This document shows positions 8,284 through 15,926 of a stretch of DNA of 64,000 nucleotides, piece after piece. Below the pieces are notes generated by a model, which worked only from the letters and a program-made list of their open reading frames with translations, was not told the origin of the DNA and did not search any database. Within the stretch, counting starts at the first letter, position 1, and every line of letters begins with the position of its first letter. Origin of the DNA: Bradyrhizobium sp. LHD-71 (GTDB lineage: Bacteria > Pseudomonadota > Alphaproteobacteria > Rhizobiales > Xanthobacteraceae); the NCBI RefSeq assembly GCF_031157255.1, contig NZ_JAVIFX010000031.1, positions 1 through 64,000 of the forward strand, read 5' to 3'. The position numbers and the translations under genes were made by a program.

Positions 8284-9167
8284 GCGTGCGCCTTCGGATT
8301 CTCTTGAAAGCCCCACAATCCGCCGGGACGGAAGATCATCAGCAACACCATGGCGAGGCCGTAGATGATCTGCTGGATCGACCCGATCTCAGTGGCCGGC
8401 AGATGCGGAATGTAGCTCAATCCCGCAGGCAGCAGGATGATCAGGACCGCGCCGACGACGGGTCCGAACAGCGTGGCAGTGCCACCGATGATTACCATCG
8501 CCATCAGCTGGATCGAGGTCTCGAGCACAAAACTCTCGACGTTGATGAAGCTCAGATAGGACGCATAGAGCGATCCTGCGACCGCCGCGAGGGCCGAGGA
8601 CAGCACCACCGCGCTGGTCTTGATCACCGAGACATTCTTGCCGAAGGCGGAAGCCGCCGCCTCATCGTCGCGTAACGCCTTCAGGCTGCGGCCGAAGCTC
8701 GAGCGCACCAGCGCGCGGATGATGAGGATGATCGCCAGAAGACAGGCGAGCGAGAGCACGAGGTAGTGTTCGGGTTGCGTCAGCGTGAAACCGAAAATTC
8801 GCGCCGGCGGGATGTTGGTGAGACCACCGATGCCGCCGGTGACCGACTTCCATTCGGTGAACACCGTGATCGCCAGCATCTGCAGGCCGAGGGACGCCGC
8901 GACGAAATATTCGCCGCGCACCCGCAACGCCGGCAGCGCTAGGGCAAGCGAGATCAGCGCCGCCAGCAGCATCCCGAACGCCGTCGCACCTGTAAAATCG
9001 AGGCCGAGCTTCATCGCGGCGAAGGTCGCCGCATAAGCGCCGACGCCGAAAAAGAGCGCGTGCGCGATGGAGAAGATACCCGCGTACCCCAGGATGAAAT
9101 TGAGCGTGACAGCGAGGATCGCGTTGATCGAGATCAGCACCAATAGGTTGATGATGTAGGTTTCCAT
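8280..9167 (-). CDS. livM: Branched-chain amino acid-type ABC transporter permease LivM
   Basis: This 295-residue polytopic membrane protein forms half of the channel. It opens with a hydrophobic helix (INLLVLISINAILAVTLNF) and the family motif GYAGIFSIAHALFFGVGAYA. A cytoplasmic loop, ALRDDEAAASAFGKN, is the coupling helix that docks on the ATPase. The C-terminal FRPGGLWG motif is characteristic. It lies 9 bases after livH, and its stop overlaps the livG start. Confidence 0.95.
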   Translation of the reverse strand: METYIINLLVLISINAILAVTLNFILGYAGIFSIAHALFFGVGAYAATFAAMKLGLDFTGATAFGMLLAALISLALALPALRVRGEYFVAASLGLQMLAITVFTEWKSVTGGIGGLTNIPPARIFGFTLTQPEHYLVLSLACLLAIILIIRALVRSSFGRSLKALRDDEAAASAFGKNVSVIKTSAVVLSSALAAVAGSLYASYLSFINVESFVLETSIQLMAMVIIGGTATLFGPVVGAVLIILLPAGLSYIPHLPATEIGSIQQIIYGLAMVLLMIFRPGGLWGFQENPKAHA

Positions 9168-9176
9168 CGCTTCCCC

Positions 9177-10052
9177 CTACTTCGCGGCCTGCGGCCGGCC
9201 AAAGAAGCCGGAGGGACGGAAGATGATGAACAGGAAGAGCACCACGAACGTCACCGCCTCGCTCCATTGCGGATCGAGACGCCACAGCGCCAGGTTCTCC
9301 GCAAGGCCCAGCAGGAAGCCGCCGCAAGCAGCACCGCGCAGCGAGCCGATACCGCCGACGATGGTGGCGGCGAGGCTGATGAGCATGACGTGCGCGCCGA
9401 TCGCAGGATTAAGACCTGCCGTCATCGATGTGAGAATGGCGCCCGGTACCACCATGGCCGAACCGATGCCGAAGGCGCACTGCGCAACGCGGCCCGGATC
9501 GAGGCCGAAAACCCGGATCAGGTCGGGATTCTCAGACAGCGCACGCATCGCCATGCCAGTGTGGGTGCGCGAGAGGTAAAGCGAGAGGGCGGTGAAGACC
9601 ACGAGCGCGATCAGAAGCGAGATCCAGGCGATAGGTGCCACGAACAGGCCGGGCAATACTTCGACACTGTGGCTGAGGCTCGTCGTCACCGACGCGAAAC
9701 CGCGCCCGAAGACCGAGCCTGTGAGATTCTGAATGATGATCTGCACGCCGAACGCAGCGATGAAGACCGTGAAGAACGCACCCTCATGCCGCTGGATCGG
9801 GCGGTAGATGAACCGCTCCATGGCGAGCCCGAACACCACTGATGCAACCACAGCCGCCAGCACCGCGACTGGCCAGGCGATGTGCAGCACTGTAAAGATC
9901 CACCAGAACAGATAAGCCGCGATGGTGAAGGCCGCGCCGTGCGCGACATGGAAGACCTTCGTCGCGCCGAAGATCAACGAAAATCCGACCGCAGTCAGCG
10001 CATAGATCGCGCCGAGCTGCAGGCCATTGATGACGAGTTGAAGAAACAGCAC
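9177..10052 (-). CDS. livH: Branched-chain amino acid-type ABC transporter permease LivH
   Basis: This 291-residue permease is the other half of the channel. The start MLFLQLVINGLQLGAIYALT and the motif LIFGATKVFHVAHGAAF are LivH hallmarks. The coupling loop is MRALSENPDLIRVFGLDPG. Near the C-terminus, IVGGIGSLRGAACGGFLLG and FRPSGFFGRP complete the family pattern. It follows the binding-protein gene by 21 bases and precedes livM by 9, so the operon order is SBP, livH, livM, livG, livF. Confidence 0.95.
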   Translation of the reverse strand: MLFLQLVINGLQLGAIYALTAVGFSLIFGATKVFHVAHGAAFTIAAYLFWWIFTVLHIAWPVAVLAAVVASVVFGLAMERFIYRPIQRHEGAFFTVFIAAFGVQIIIQNLTGSVFGRGFASVTTSLSHSVEVLPGLFVAPIAWISLLIALVVFTALSLYLSRTHTGMAMRALSENPDLIRVFGLDPGRVAQCAFGIGSAMVVPGAILTSMTAGLNPAIGAHVMLISLAATIVGGIGSLRGAACGGFLLGLAENLALWRLDPQWSEAVTFVVLFLFIIFRPSGFFGRPQAAK

Positions 10053-10073
10053 GATTGCGCCTGCGAGCCTGCG

Positions 10074-11201
10074 CTACTTCGCCATGGTACCCGCCTTGAC
10101 CACCTTGCCTGCGCCGCCGTCGACCTCATTGATCTGGATCGGCATCGATACGGAGCCGTTCGGCAGGAACTCCATCTTTCCGCCGACGAGATCGAACGTG
10201 CCGGTTGCCTTACGCTGCTTGAGCAGGTTCTCGCCGGTGATCGGCTGCCCGCTTTTCTCCAGCGCCTGCGCAAGCGTCACGAACACCATGACGGCGTTGT
10301 AGTAGTTTGCAACGAAGAAGCTTGGATCCTTGCCGGTCTTCGCCTTCCAGTCCTTCGCGACGCGCTGGCTCATGCCGGGCGCTGACCAGTCCACCGACTG
10401 GGTCGGAAACAACGCACCTTTGGCCTCGGGCAGCTCCGTGACTGTCGGCGACGAAAACACCGAATAGCCTGCAAGCTGCTGCGACACACCGTTGTCGCGC
10501 AACTGCTTTACGATTTGCGCCTGCTGGGCTCCGAAGGAGGCGATGAAGACGAGATCGGGATTGGCTCCCCGCACCCTGGCCGCGATCGACGTGAACTGCT
10601 GGGCATTGCGCGGAATCTGCAACTGCGCGACCAGCTGGCCGCCGGCCTTCGGCACGTTCTCCGCAAGCTCCTTGTTGATCGCCTCGCCCGCAGGATCGTC
10701 GACGTAGATCAGCGCAATGCGCTTGAAGCCGCGTTCCTGCACGAGGTACGGCGCCATCACCCGGATTTCCAGATTGACCAGCGGGATCACGTTCCAGAAA
10801 TACTCACCGAGCTCGGCAAGATCGGGCCCGATGCCGCCGCCATTGACGCTGACGACCTTCGCTCTGTCGCCGACCGGCGCAATCGCCTTCGAGACGCCCG
10901 TGAAGGCGGAGAGTACGAACGGTACCTTCTCGACGCTGACCAGCTTGTTCATCGCCACCACGCCCTGCTGCGGCGTGGCCTGACTGTCCTCGAACTGGAT
11001 AACCAGCTTCTTGGACAGCATCTTGTCGGCGTTTGCGTGCTCGACCGCAAGATTGGCGGCGGCACCGAACAGCTCGCCGTACTCCGCATTCGGTCCACTC
11101 ATCGGCAGGTCGGCGCCGATCTTGATGACATCCTGGGCGCGAGCGGAGGACAGCGCCACAAAACTGGCAGCCACAAACAGAAGAGAACGGACCAGACGCA
11201 T
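10074..11201 (-). CDS. HAAT-family periplasmic substrate-binding protein
   Basis: This 375-residue periplasmic protein delivers ligand to the LivHMGF complex encoded behind it. A Sec signal (MRLVRSLLFVAASFVALSS, cut near ARA-QD) leads into IKIGADLPMSGPNAEYGE, the standard Peripla_BP_6 entry strand. The rest shows the two alternating lobes of the family. A GGGGAT ribosome site precedes the ATG. The ligand is not evident; in this family it can be branched-chain amino acids, aromatic acids, amides or urea. It is the first gene of the operon, with an inverted-repeat candidate operator upstream at 11222-11279. Confidence 0.92.
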   Translation of the reverse strand: MRLVRSLLFVAASFVALSSARAQDVIKIGADLPMSGPNAEYGELFGAAANLAVEHANADKMLSKKLVIQFEDSQATPQQGVVAMNKLVSVEKVPFVLSAFTGVSKAIAPVGDRAKVVSVNGGGIGPDLAELGEYFWNVIPLVNLEIRVMAPYLVQERGFKRIALIYVDDPAGEAINKELAENVPKAGGQLVAQLQIPRNAQQFTSIAARVRGANPDLVFIASFGAQQAQIVKQLRDNGVSQQLAGYSVFSSPTVTELPEAKGALFPTQSVDWSAPGMSQRVAKDWKAKTGKDPSFFVANYYNAVMVFVTLAQALEKSGQPITGENLLKQRKATGTFDLVGGKMEFLPNGSVSMPIQINEVDGGAGKVVKAGTMAK

Positions 11202-11221
11202 GCGTATCCCCCGGGGAAAGT

Positions 11222-11279
11222 CGTTATGCTTATCGTTGAGTTATTGAGCCTCAGCGCTTTGCGCAAATGAAGCATAACG
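11222..11279. promoter_or_regulatory. Perfect inverted repeat upstream of the first Liv operon
   Basis: CGTTATGCTT (11222-11231) and AAGCATAACG (11270-11279) are perfect inverted copies, 38 bases apart. A smaller hairpin, GCGC-ttt-GCGC (11254-11264), sits between them. The arms begin 21 bases upstream of the binding-protein start codon. Symmetric arms about five helical turns apart (centre to centre 48 bases) would suit two dimers or one looped tetramer of a repressor, or a large cruciform. No regulator gene lies beside it. Confidence 0.45.
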
Positions 11280-11359
11280 GTTCGGGCCGGGCAAGCGGCC
11301 GTTGGCGCCGGAGCACAGGCTCAGGCACCGATTGAACGATGACCGAGATCGCCGCTAAG

Positions 11360-11806
11360 CTACTTCGCGCCGAGATCGATCAGTGCAATGCCGAGCTCGG
11401 GCCTTTTGCGGCGTCGAAGGTCCGCTTCCGTTTCAGTGATGACGGCTTCCAGCGTCGGACGAACCGTGCCTTCGATCAGATGGCCGCCGCGCGTCGACCC
11501 GTCCGCCAGTCCGAGCACGATATGCACATGCAGACTGGCCTTGCCGTCATCGCCGACGGCGAAATCGCCCAGTGCGCTGAGCACCTCGCATTGCTCGTCG
11601 ACGGCGATCTTCTTGTAGGTCTTGCTCTTGAAATCGAACCATCCGACCACTGCGCGCTCGAAGGCGCCGATCGCCGTCAGCGATGCGCCGCCGATCCCCG
11701 CATCGTTGGCGTAGCGCGTCAGCTCGGCAAAGGCTTCAGCGCCACTGTCGAGTACGACGACGTGGATCTTGCCGCAGCGCGAATTCGAAACGACCTTGGC
11801 TTTCAT
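11360..11806 (-). CDS. PPC/DUF296 domain protein
   Basis: This 148-residue protein is a stand-alone PPC (DUF296) domain, a fold found in plant AT-hook proteins and in small bacterial proteins that form trimers. The family signature is clear: LHVHIVLGLADG followed by RGGHLIEGTV, where conserved His residues can bind a metal. There is no AT-hook or other DNA-binding tail, so nothing in the sequence shows DNA binding. ATG 11806 is the only sensible start, with GGAGG 11 bases upstream; the frame stays open far upstream over non-coding DNA. The gene diverges from the next one. The biological role of bacterial PPC proteins is largely unknown. Confidence 0.85.
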   Translation of the reverse strand: MKAKVVSNSRCGKIHVVVLDSGAEAFAELTRYANDAGIGGASLTAIGAFERAVVGWFDFKSKTYKKIAVDEQCEVLSALGDFAVGDDGKASLHVHIVLGLADGSTRGGHLIEGTVRPTLEAVITETEADLRRRKRPELGIALIDLGAK

Positions 11807-11935
11807 GCGGACACGCGCCTCCGTTCCGACCGCTAACGGTCCGCAAAGGCCAATGTTCCCGTGGCCCTGAGCATTGGATAAACGCGGCGGCTGCCGCAGA
11901 ATGCCCCCTCCAGCAAAAGCAAACGGGAGGATCAT

Positions 11936-12340
11936 GTGACAGACACCGAACTCTATGCCCGCGGCACAGCGATGCGGCGCGAGCTCTATGGTGAGGCTGC
12001 GGCTGAACGATCGAGCCGCGAGACCTACACCGATCCAATGATGAAGAAATTCCTCGATGTCGCGACGGAGAACGTGTTCGGTGCGCTCTGGAACCGTCCC
12101 GGCCTCGATCTGAAGGCACGCACAATGATTTGTGTCGCATCCGACGTGTCCACCGGTCGCGAACCGGAGCTCGCCATCCACCTGCGCTTTGCACTTCGAC
12201 AGGGCTGGAGCGAAGAGGAACTGACCGAAGCGCTGCTGCATCTGTCCGGCTATGTGGGGCTGCCGCTGGTTCGCGGCGCGATGCTGGTGGCAAAACGCGT
12301 GTTCGCCGAAATCCGGGCCGAAAACGCCAAGCAGAGTTGA
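11936..12340 (+). CDS. Carboxymuconolactone decarboxylase (CMD/PcaC-like) family protein
   Basis: This 134-residue protein has the CMD fold. The stretch GREPELAIHLRFALRQGWSE, followed by a helix ending YVGLPLVRGAM, resembles PcaC, the gamma-carboxymuconolactone decarboxylase of protocatechuate degradation. The CxxC pair of the AhpD peroxidase branch is absent, so a redox role is unlikely. No other pca genes lie nearby, so the true substrate is uncertain; many such proteins act in other lactone or aromatic pathways. The start is GTG 11936 with GGGAGG five bases upstream; an overlapping ATG at 11934 runs straight into a stop. Confidence 0.85.
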   Translation: MTDTELYARGTAMRRELYGEAAAERSSRETYTDPMMKKFLDVATENVFGALWNRPGLDLKARTMICVASDVSTGREPELAIHLRFALRQGWSEEELTEALLHLSGYVGLPLVRGAMLVAKRVFAEIRAENAKQS

Positions 12341-12736
12341 TCGAGCTTGGCCGCTTCCTCTGCAGAGAAAGCGGCCACGCCTCCTCGCCGGGTTTCCGTC
12401 GCCGAAATTCAGAGATTTGCCACGCGGGGCGGGTGCAATCAGCAACTGCCGAGCAGACACGATCAGCTCAAAGTTGCATTTCGCGAAAGGATGGACTGCC
12501 GAAACGGTAAGTCTTGAATCGATCTGATGTAAATCCTGGAACAGATGCGCCAGCGAAGAGTTGCTTGCAATGTTCCGCGCAAAATCAAAACAGATACTGC
12601 TTTGGAGTTCGTGCATGCCGACACGCTTGGCATCGACGTCTACGATATCGACGTCCACAAGAAGAGATACCTTTTCGGGTTCCTCGCCCAATAACTCGAT
12701 CCGGCCTCATATGGCGGCTATCTTTTGCGGCCGCTC
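12341..12736. other. Intergenic stretch without a recognisable gene
   Basis: About 395 bases separate the CMD-like gene and the methyltransferase. Both strands contain open frames, but none has a ribosome site together with protein-like composition. A minus-strand frame is open across the whole interval and into the PPC gene, which is a GC-rich artefact. Base composition dips towards AT at 12460-12620, so a promoter for the methyltransferase is likely here. No clear -35/-10 pair was found. Confidence 0.4.
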
Positions 12737-13807
12737 ATGACGCATCTGAATGTAGCTATCGAACATCGGCGCGATCCGGCGCCACAGGAGAGAAACACCG
12801 AGACCGACAACGCCAATGTCGCTTCGACAGGCGAGGATCACGCACTGAGCGCCGAGCGCAACAGCCGACCAGTCAATTTCAAAGCGACGCTGTGTTGCCC
12901 GCGCTGCCGATCTTCACTCGATCTCGATCGCGATACGATCGTTTGCACCAGCACCGAATGTGTGTACGCGCACAAGGGCTTTCCGCGCGCCGCGGGCCAG
13001 CCCGTGCTGGTGGACTTCGAGCGCAGCATCTTTGACCGCGCCAGCTACAGCGACGGCCGCGGCTCGGTCATGCGTCGCGACGACACAGGCAAGGGTGTCG
13101 CGGTGCGCTTTCGCCGCCTTTTAACCGGCACCAATCCCGTGGCGCCCGGCAAATCACGCGAAATGGTCGAGCATCTCACCGCAGAGAAGTCCGCTTCGAC
13201 GGTGCTGGTCATCGGCGGCGGGGCGATCGGTGCAGGAGCTGACGCGCTCTATGCCGCGCCGAACGTCCGCATCATCGGAACTGACGTGTATGCCTCACCC
13301 AATACGCAGGTGGTGGCCGACGGCCACTTCCTTCCCTTCCGCGATGAAATGTTCGACGCGGTCTGGATACAGGCGGTGCTGGAACACGTGCTCGATCCGC
13401 CCGCCGTGGTGGAGGAAATCTATCGAGTGCTCAAGCCGGGAGGTCTCGTCTACGCTGACACGCCCTTCATCCAGCAGGTGCACGAACAGGCCTATGACTT
13501 CACCCGCTTCACGCTCAGCGGCCACCGCTGGCTATTCCGCCGCTTTGAGGAGATCGACTCGGGCCCGGTGGGAGGCGCCGGGAAAGCGCTGGTCTGGTCC
13601 ATCCGCTACATCGCGCTTTCCTTGGGCCTGAGCACGCGCATGGCGACGCTGGCCGCGCTCCCGTTCTTCTGGGTGCGGTTCGCGGACCACTTCGCGAAAC
13701 CCGGTCCGAAGGCCGATGCCGCCAGTGGCGTCTATTTTTTTGGACGCCGTTCGGAGCGGACGCTCAACGCAAAGGACATGCTGCATTATTACAAGATGAA
13801 GCGGTAA
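12737..13807 (+). CDS. SAM-dependent methyltransferase with N-terminal zinc ribbon
   Basis: This protein of about 356 residues pairs a Trm112-like zinc ribbon with a class I methyltransferase. The ribbon (about residues 55-75) has cysteines in CCPRCRSSLDLD and VCTSTEC. The SAM-binding region has VLVIGGGAIGAG (motif I), an acidic strand end at GTDVYA, then DGHFLPFRDEMFDAVWIQAV and a post-motif EEIYRVLKPGGLVYADTP, as in Methyltransf_11 enzymes. The substrate is not evident; zinc-ribbon versions often act on sugars or lipids of surface polymers, but no such genes are nearby. ATG 12737 is preferred; an in-frame TTG at 12725 would add four residues. The first 40 residues are low complexity. Confidence 0.8.
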   Translation: MTHLNVAIEHRRDPAPQERNTETDNANVASTGEDHALSAERNSRPVNFKATLCCPRCRSSLDLDRDTIVCTSTECVYAHKGFPRAAGQPVLVDFERSIFDRASYSDGRGSVMRRDDTGKGVAVRFRRLLTGTNPVAPGKSREMVEHLTAEKSASTVLVIGGGAIGAGADALYAAPNVRIIGTDVYASPNTQVVADGHFLPFRDEMFDAVWIQAVLEHVLDPPAVVEEIYRVLKPGGLVYADTPFIQQVHEQAYDFTRFTLSGHRWLFRRFEEIDSGPVGGAGKALVWSIRYIALSLGLSTRMATLAALPFFWVRFADHFAKPGPKADAASGVYFFGRRSERTLNAKDMLHYYKMKR

Positions 13808-13817
13808 GCGTGCGATC

Positions 13818-13931
13818 GTAGCCCGGATGAGCGCAGCAACATCCGGGAGAGGCCTATTATAAAACAGACCCGGGTGTCGCTACGCTCGCCATAGCCGTTC
13901 GAAGAACGGCGTCGCTTCGCTCGCCTATGGC
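13818..13931. repeat. Composite palindromic repeat (GTAGCCCGGATGAG class plus 42-base module)
   Basis: The left part, beginning GTAGCCCGGATGAGCGCAGC at 13818, is a palindromic unit whose CCCGGAT/ATCCGGG arms fold back; a related arm (CCCGGGTGTCGCTACGCTCG) follows at 13869. The right part, 13890-13931, is a 42-base module that recurs with no mismatch, inverted, at 22992-23033. The module includes a GCCGTTC/GAACGGC hairpin. The element fills the gap between the convergent methyltransferase and ABC-F genes. Confidence 0.75.
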
Positions 13932-13950
13932 CACAGTTTTCGCAGACACT

Positions 13951-15573
13951 TCAGCTCCTCAGGCCCGGAGCCTCCTGGCCTGTGCGAGCGACATACTCAG
14001 TGTAGCCGCCGCCGTAGGCGTGGATTCCTTCGGGTGTCAGCTCCAGTACACGGTTGGAGAGCGCCGCAAGAAAGTGCCGGTCATGCGAGACGAACAGCAT
14101 GGTGCCTTCATAGTCCGATAGCGCACCGATCAGCATTCCCTTGGTCGCGAGGTCGAGATGGTTGGTCGGCTCGTCCAGCACCAGAAAGTTCGGCGGATCG
14201 TAAAGCATCTTCGCCATGACGAGCCGCGCCTTTTCGCCGCCGGACAGCACGCGGCATCGCTTCTCGACGTCATCGCCGGAAAAGCCGAAGCAACCGGCTA
14301 GCGCGCGCAGCGATCCCTGGCCGGCTTGCGGGAATGTGTGGTCCAGTTCCTCGAACACCGTGCGCTCGCCGCCGAGCAGATCCATTGCGTGCTGCGCGAA
14401 GTAGCCCATCTTGACGCTGCCGCCGAGCGCCACCGTACCGTCATCCGGCTCGGCTGCGCCGGCGACGAGCTTCAGGAGCGTGGACTTGCCTGCGCCATTG
14501 ATGCCCATCACGCACCAGCGCTCCTTCCGGCGCACGGAGAAATCAAGCCCCTCGTAAATTCGTTTGCTGCCGTAGCCCTTGTGTACGCCCTTCAGGTTCA
14601 CGACATCCTCGCCGGAGCGCGGCGCCCGCGGAAAGTCGAACATCACCGTCTGTCGCCGCCGCGGCGGCTCGACGCGCTCGATCTTCTCCAGCTTCTTCAC
14701 TCGGCTTTGCACCTGGGCCGCATGCGAGGCGCGCGCCTTGAAGCGCTCGATGAACTTTATCTCCTTGGCAAGCATTGCCTGTTGTCGTTCGAACTGCGCC
14801 TGCTGCTGCTTCTCATTGAGCGCACGCTGCTGCTCGTAGAATTCATAATTGCCCGAATACGTCGTCAGCTGACCGGCTTCGATCTCGACCACCTTGGTGA
14901 CGATGCGGTTCATGAATTCGCGGTCGTGCGACGTCATGAGCAGCGCGCCCTCGTAACCCTTGAGGAACTGCTCGAGCCAGATCAGGCTCTCCAGATCGAG
15001 ATGGTTGCTCGGTTCGTCCAGCAGCATCGCATCCGGGCGCATCAGCAGAATGCGTGCCAGCGCCACGCGCATCTTCCAACCACCGGACAACTTGCCCACG
15101 TCACCGTCCATCATCTCCTGGTCGAAACCAAGACCGGCGAGCACTTCGCGGGCCCGTGCCTCGAGCGCGTAGCCGTCGAGCTCCTCGAACCGCGCCTGTA
15201 CCTCGCCGTAGCGTTCGAGAATCTCATCCATCTCGTCGGCGCGGTCCGGATCACTCATCGCCGCCTCGAGCTCCTTCAGCTCGGCTGCGACCGTGCTCAC
15301 CGGGCCGGCCCCGTCCATCACCTCGGCGACGGCGCTCTTGTCCGCCATCTCGCCGACGTCCTGGCTGAAGTAGCCGATGGTCACGCCGCGATCGACGGCG
15401 ACCTGGCCCTCGTCGGGCTGCTCCTCACCTGTGATGAGGCGAAACAGCGTGCTCTTGCCGGCGCCGTTCGGCCCGACCAGGCCGGCCTTCTCGCCTTTCT
15501 GGAGCGCCGCTGAGGCTTCGATGAACAGGATCTGGTGACCAAGCTGCTTTGAGATGTTGTCGAGACGGATCAT
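13951..15573 (-). CDS. ABC-F family ATPase (YbiT/Uup-like)
   Basis: This 540-residue soluble protein has two ABC domains and no membrane segments. That is the ABC-F pattern of ribosome-acting translation factors. Domain 1 has GPNGAGKST, LSGGWKMRVALARI and MLLDEPSNHLDLESL. Domain 2 has GINGAGKST, LSGGEKARLVMAKML and LVLDEPTNHLDLATKG. Between them lies the charged P-site interaction linker (about residues 240-330) with KFIERFKARASHAAQVQSR. The length and the arm after the first Walker B fit YbiT best; EttA and Uup are alternatives. ATG 15573 gives the usual start MIRLDNISKQ; an open frame further upstream is not typical of the family. It is the only ABC ATPase here unrelated to transport. Confidence 0.9.
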   Translation of the reverse strand: MIRLDNISKQLGHQILFIEASAALQKGEKAGLVGPNGAGKSTLFRLITGEEQPDEGQVAVDRGVTIGYFSQDVGEMADKSAVAEVMDGAGPVSTVAAELKELEAAMSDPDRADEMDEILERYGEVQARFEELDGYALEARAREVLAGLGFDQEMMDGDVGKLSGGWKMRVALARILLMRPDAMLLDEPSNHLDLESLIWLEQFLKGYEGALLMTSHDREFMNRIVTKVVEIEAGQLTTYSGNYEFYEQQRALNEKQQQAQFERQQAMLAKEIKFIERFKARASHAAQVQSRVKKLEKIERVEPPRRRQTVMFDFPRAPRSGEDVVNLKGVHKGYGSKRIYEGLDFSVRRKERWCVMGINGAGKSTLLKLVAGAAEPDDGTVALGGSVKMGYFAQHAMDLLGGERTVFEELDHTFPQAGQGSLRALAGCFGFSGDDVEKRCRVLSGGEKARLVMAKMLYDPPNFLVLDEPTNHLDLATKGMLIGALSDYEGTMLFVSHDRHFLAALSNRVLELTPEGIHAYGGGYTEYVARTGQEAPGLRS

Positions 15574-15926
15574 TCTTGTGCACGTGAGAAAAGACAGTCG
15601 GGGCGCGTTTAAGCCATCTGGCGAACAAGCGAAAGGCCTGTCGCGCGCCCCAAAAGCGCGTTCATTCCAATCCGGCGCCGCGATCCAGCACGTGCTTCCT
15701 ATGGAATGACGACGTTGGGCACGATTGGTCTCGGGCGAAAACTGCACGGCTGCCGTTCCGCAGCGGAATGATCGCTTCTGCAGCAGGACGCAATTTCAAT
15801 TGGCATTGACTACGATATGTCGTCGTCCCAAGCTGACGCCTCTCTCACCGAGAGAAGCGAGCAAATCGTTTGGCGCGCTTTTTGCTGAGACGTGTTGCGA
15901 TACGTCGCCGATTCAGGACTGCCAGA
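15574..15926. promoter_or_regulatory. Divergent control region between ABC-F and peptide uptake genes
   Basis: These 353 bases hold no convincing gene. Several inverted repeats are visible: GGGGCGCG (15600-15607) with CGCGCCCC (15644-15651), CATTCCA (15663-15669) with TGGAATG (15702-15708), and CTCTC/GAGAG flanking about 15846. A TTGACT near 15808 could be a -35 box for the peptide operon, but the -10 is poor. Start codons of both flanking genes point outward, so both promoters should lie here. Confidence 0.4.

Noticed and set aside
11339..11836. 165-residue plus-strand frame over the PPC gene
   Set aside because: The minus strand encodes a clear PPC/DUF296 domain; the plus frame has no family features.
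13818..13931. Possible CRISPR-like repeat pair
   Set aside because: The repeated units are palindromic, few, and not regularly spaced; they match dispersed REP-type elements.
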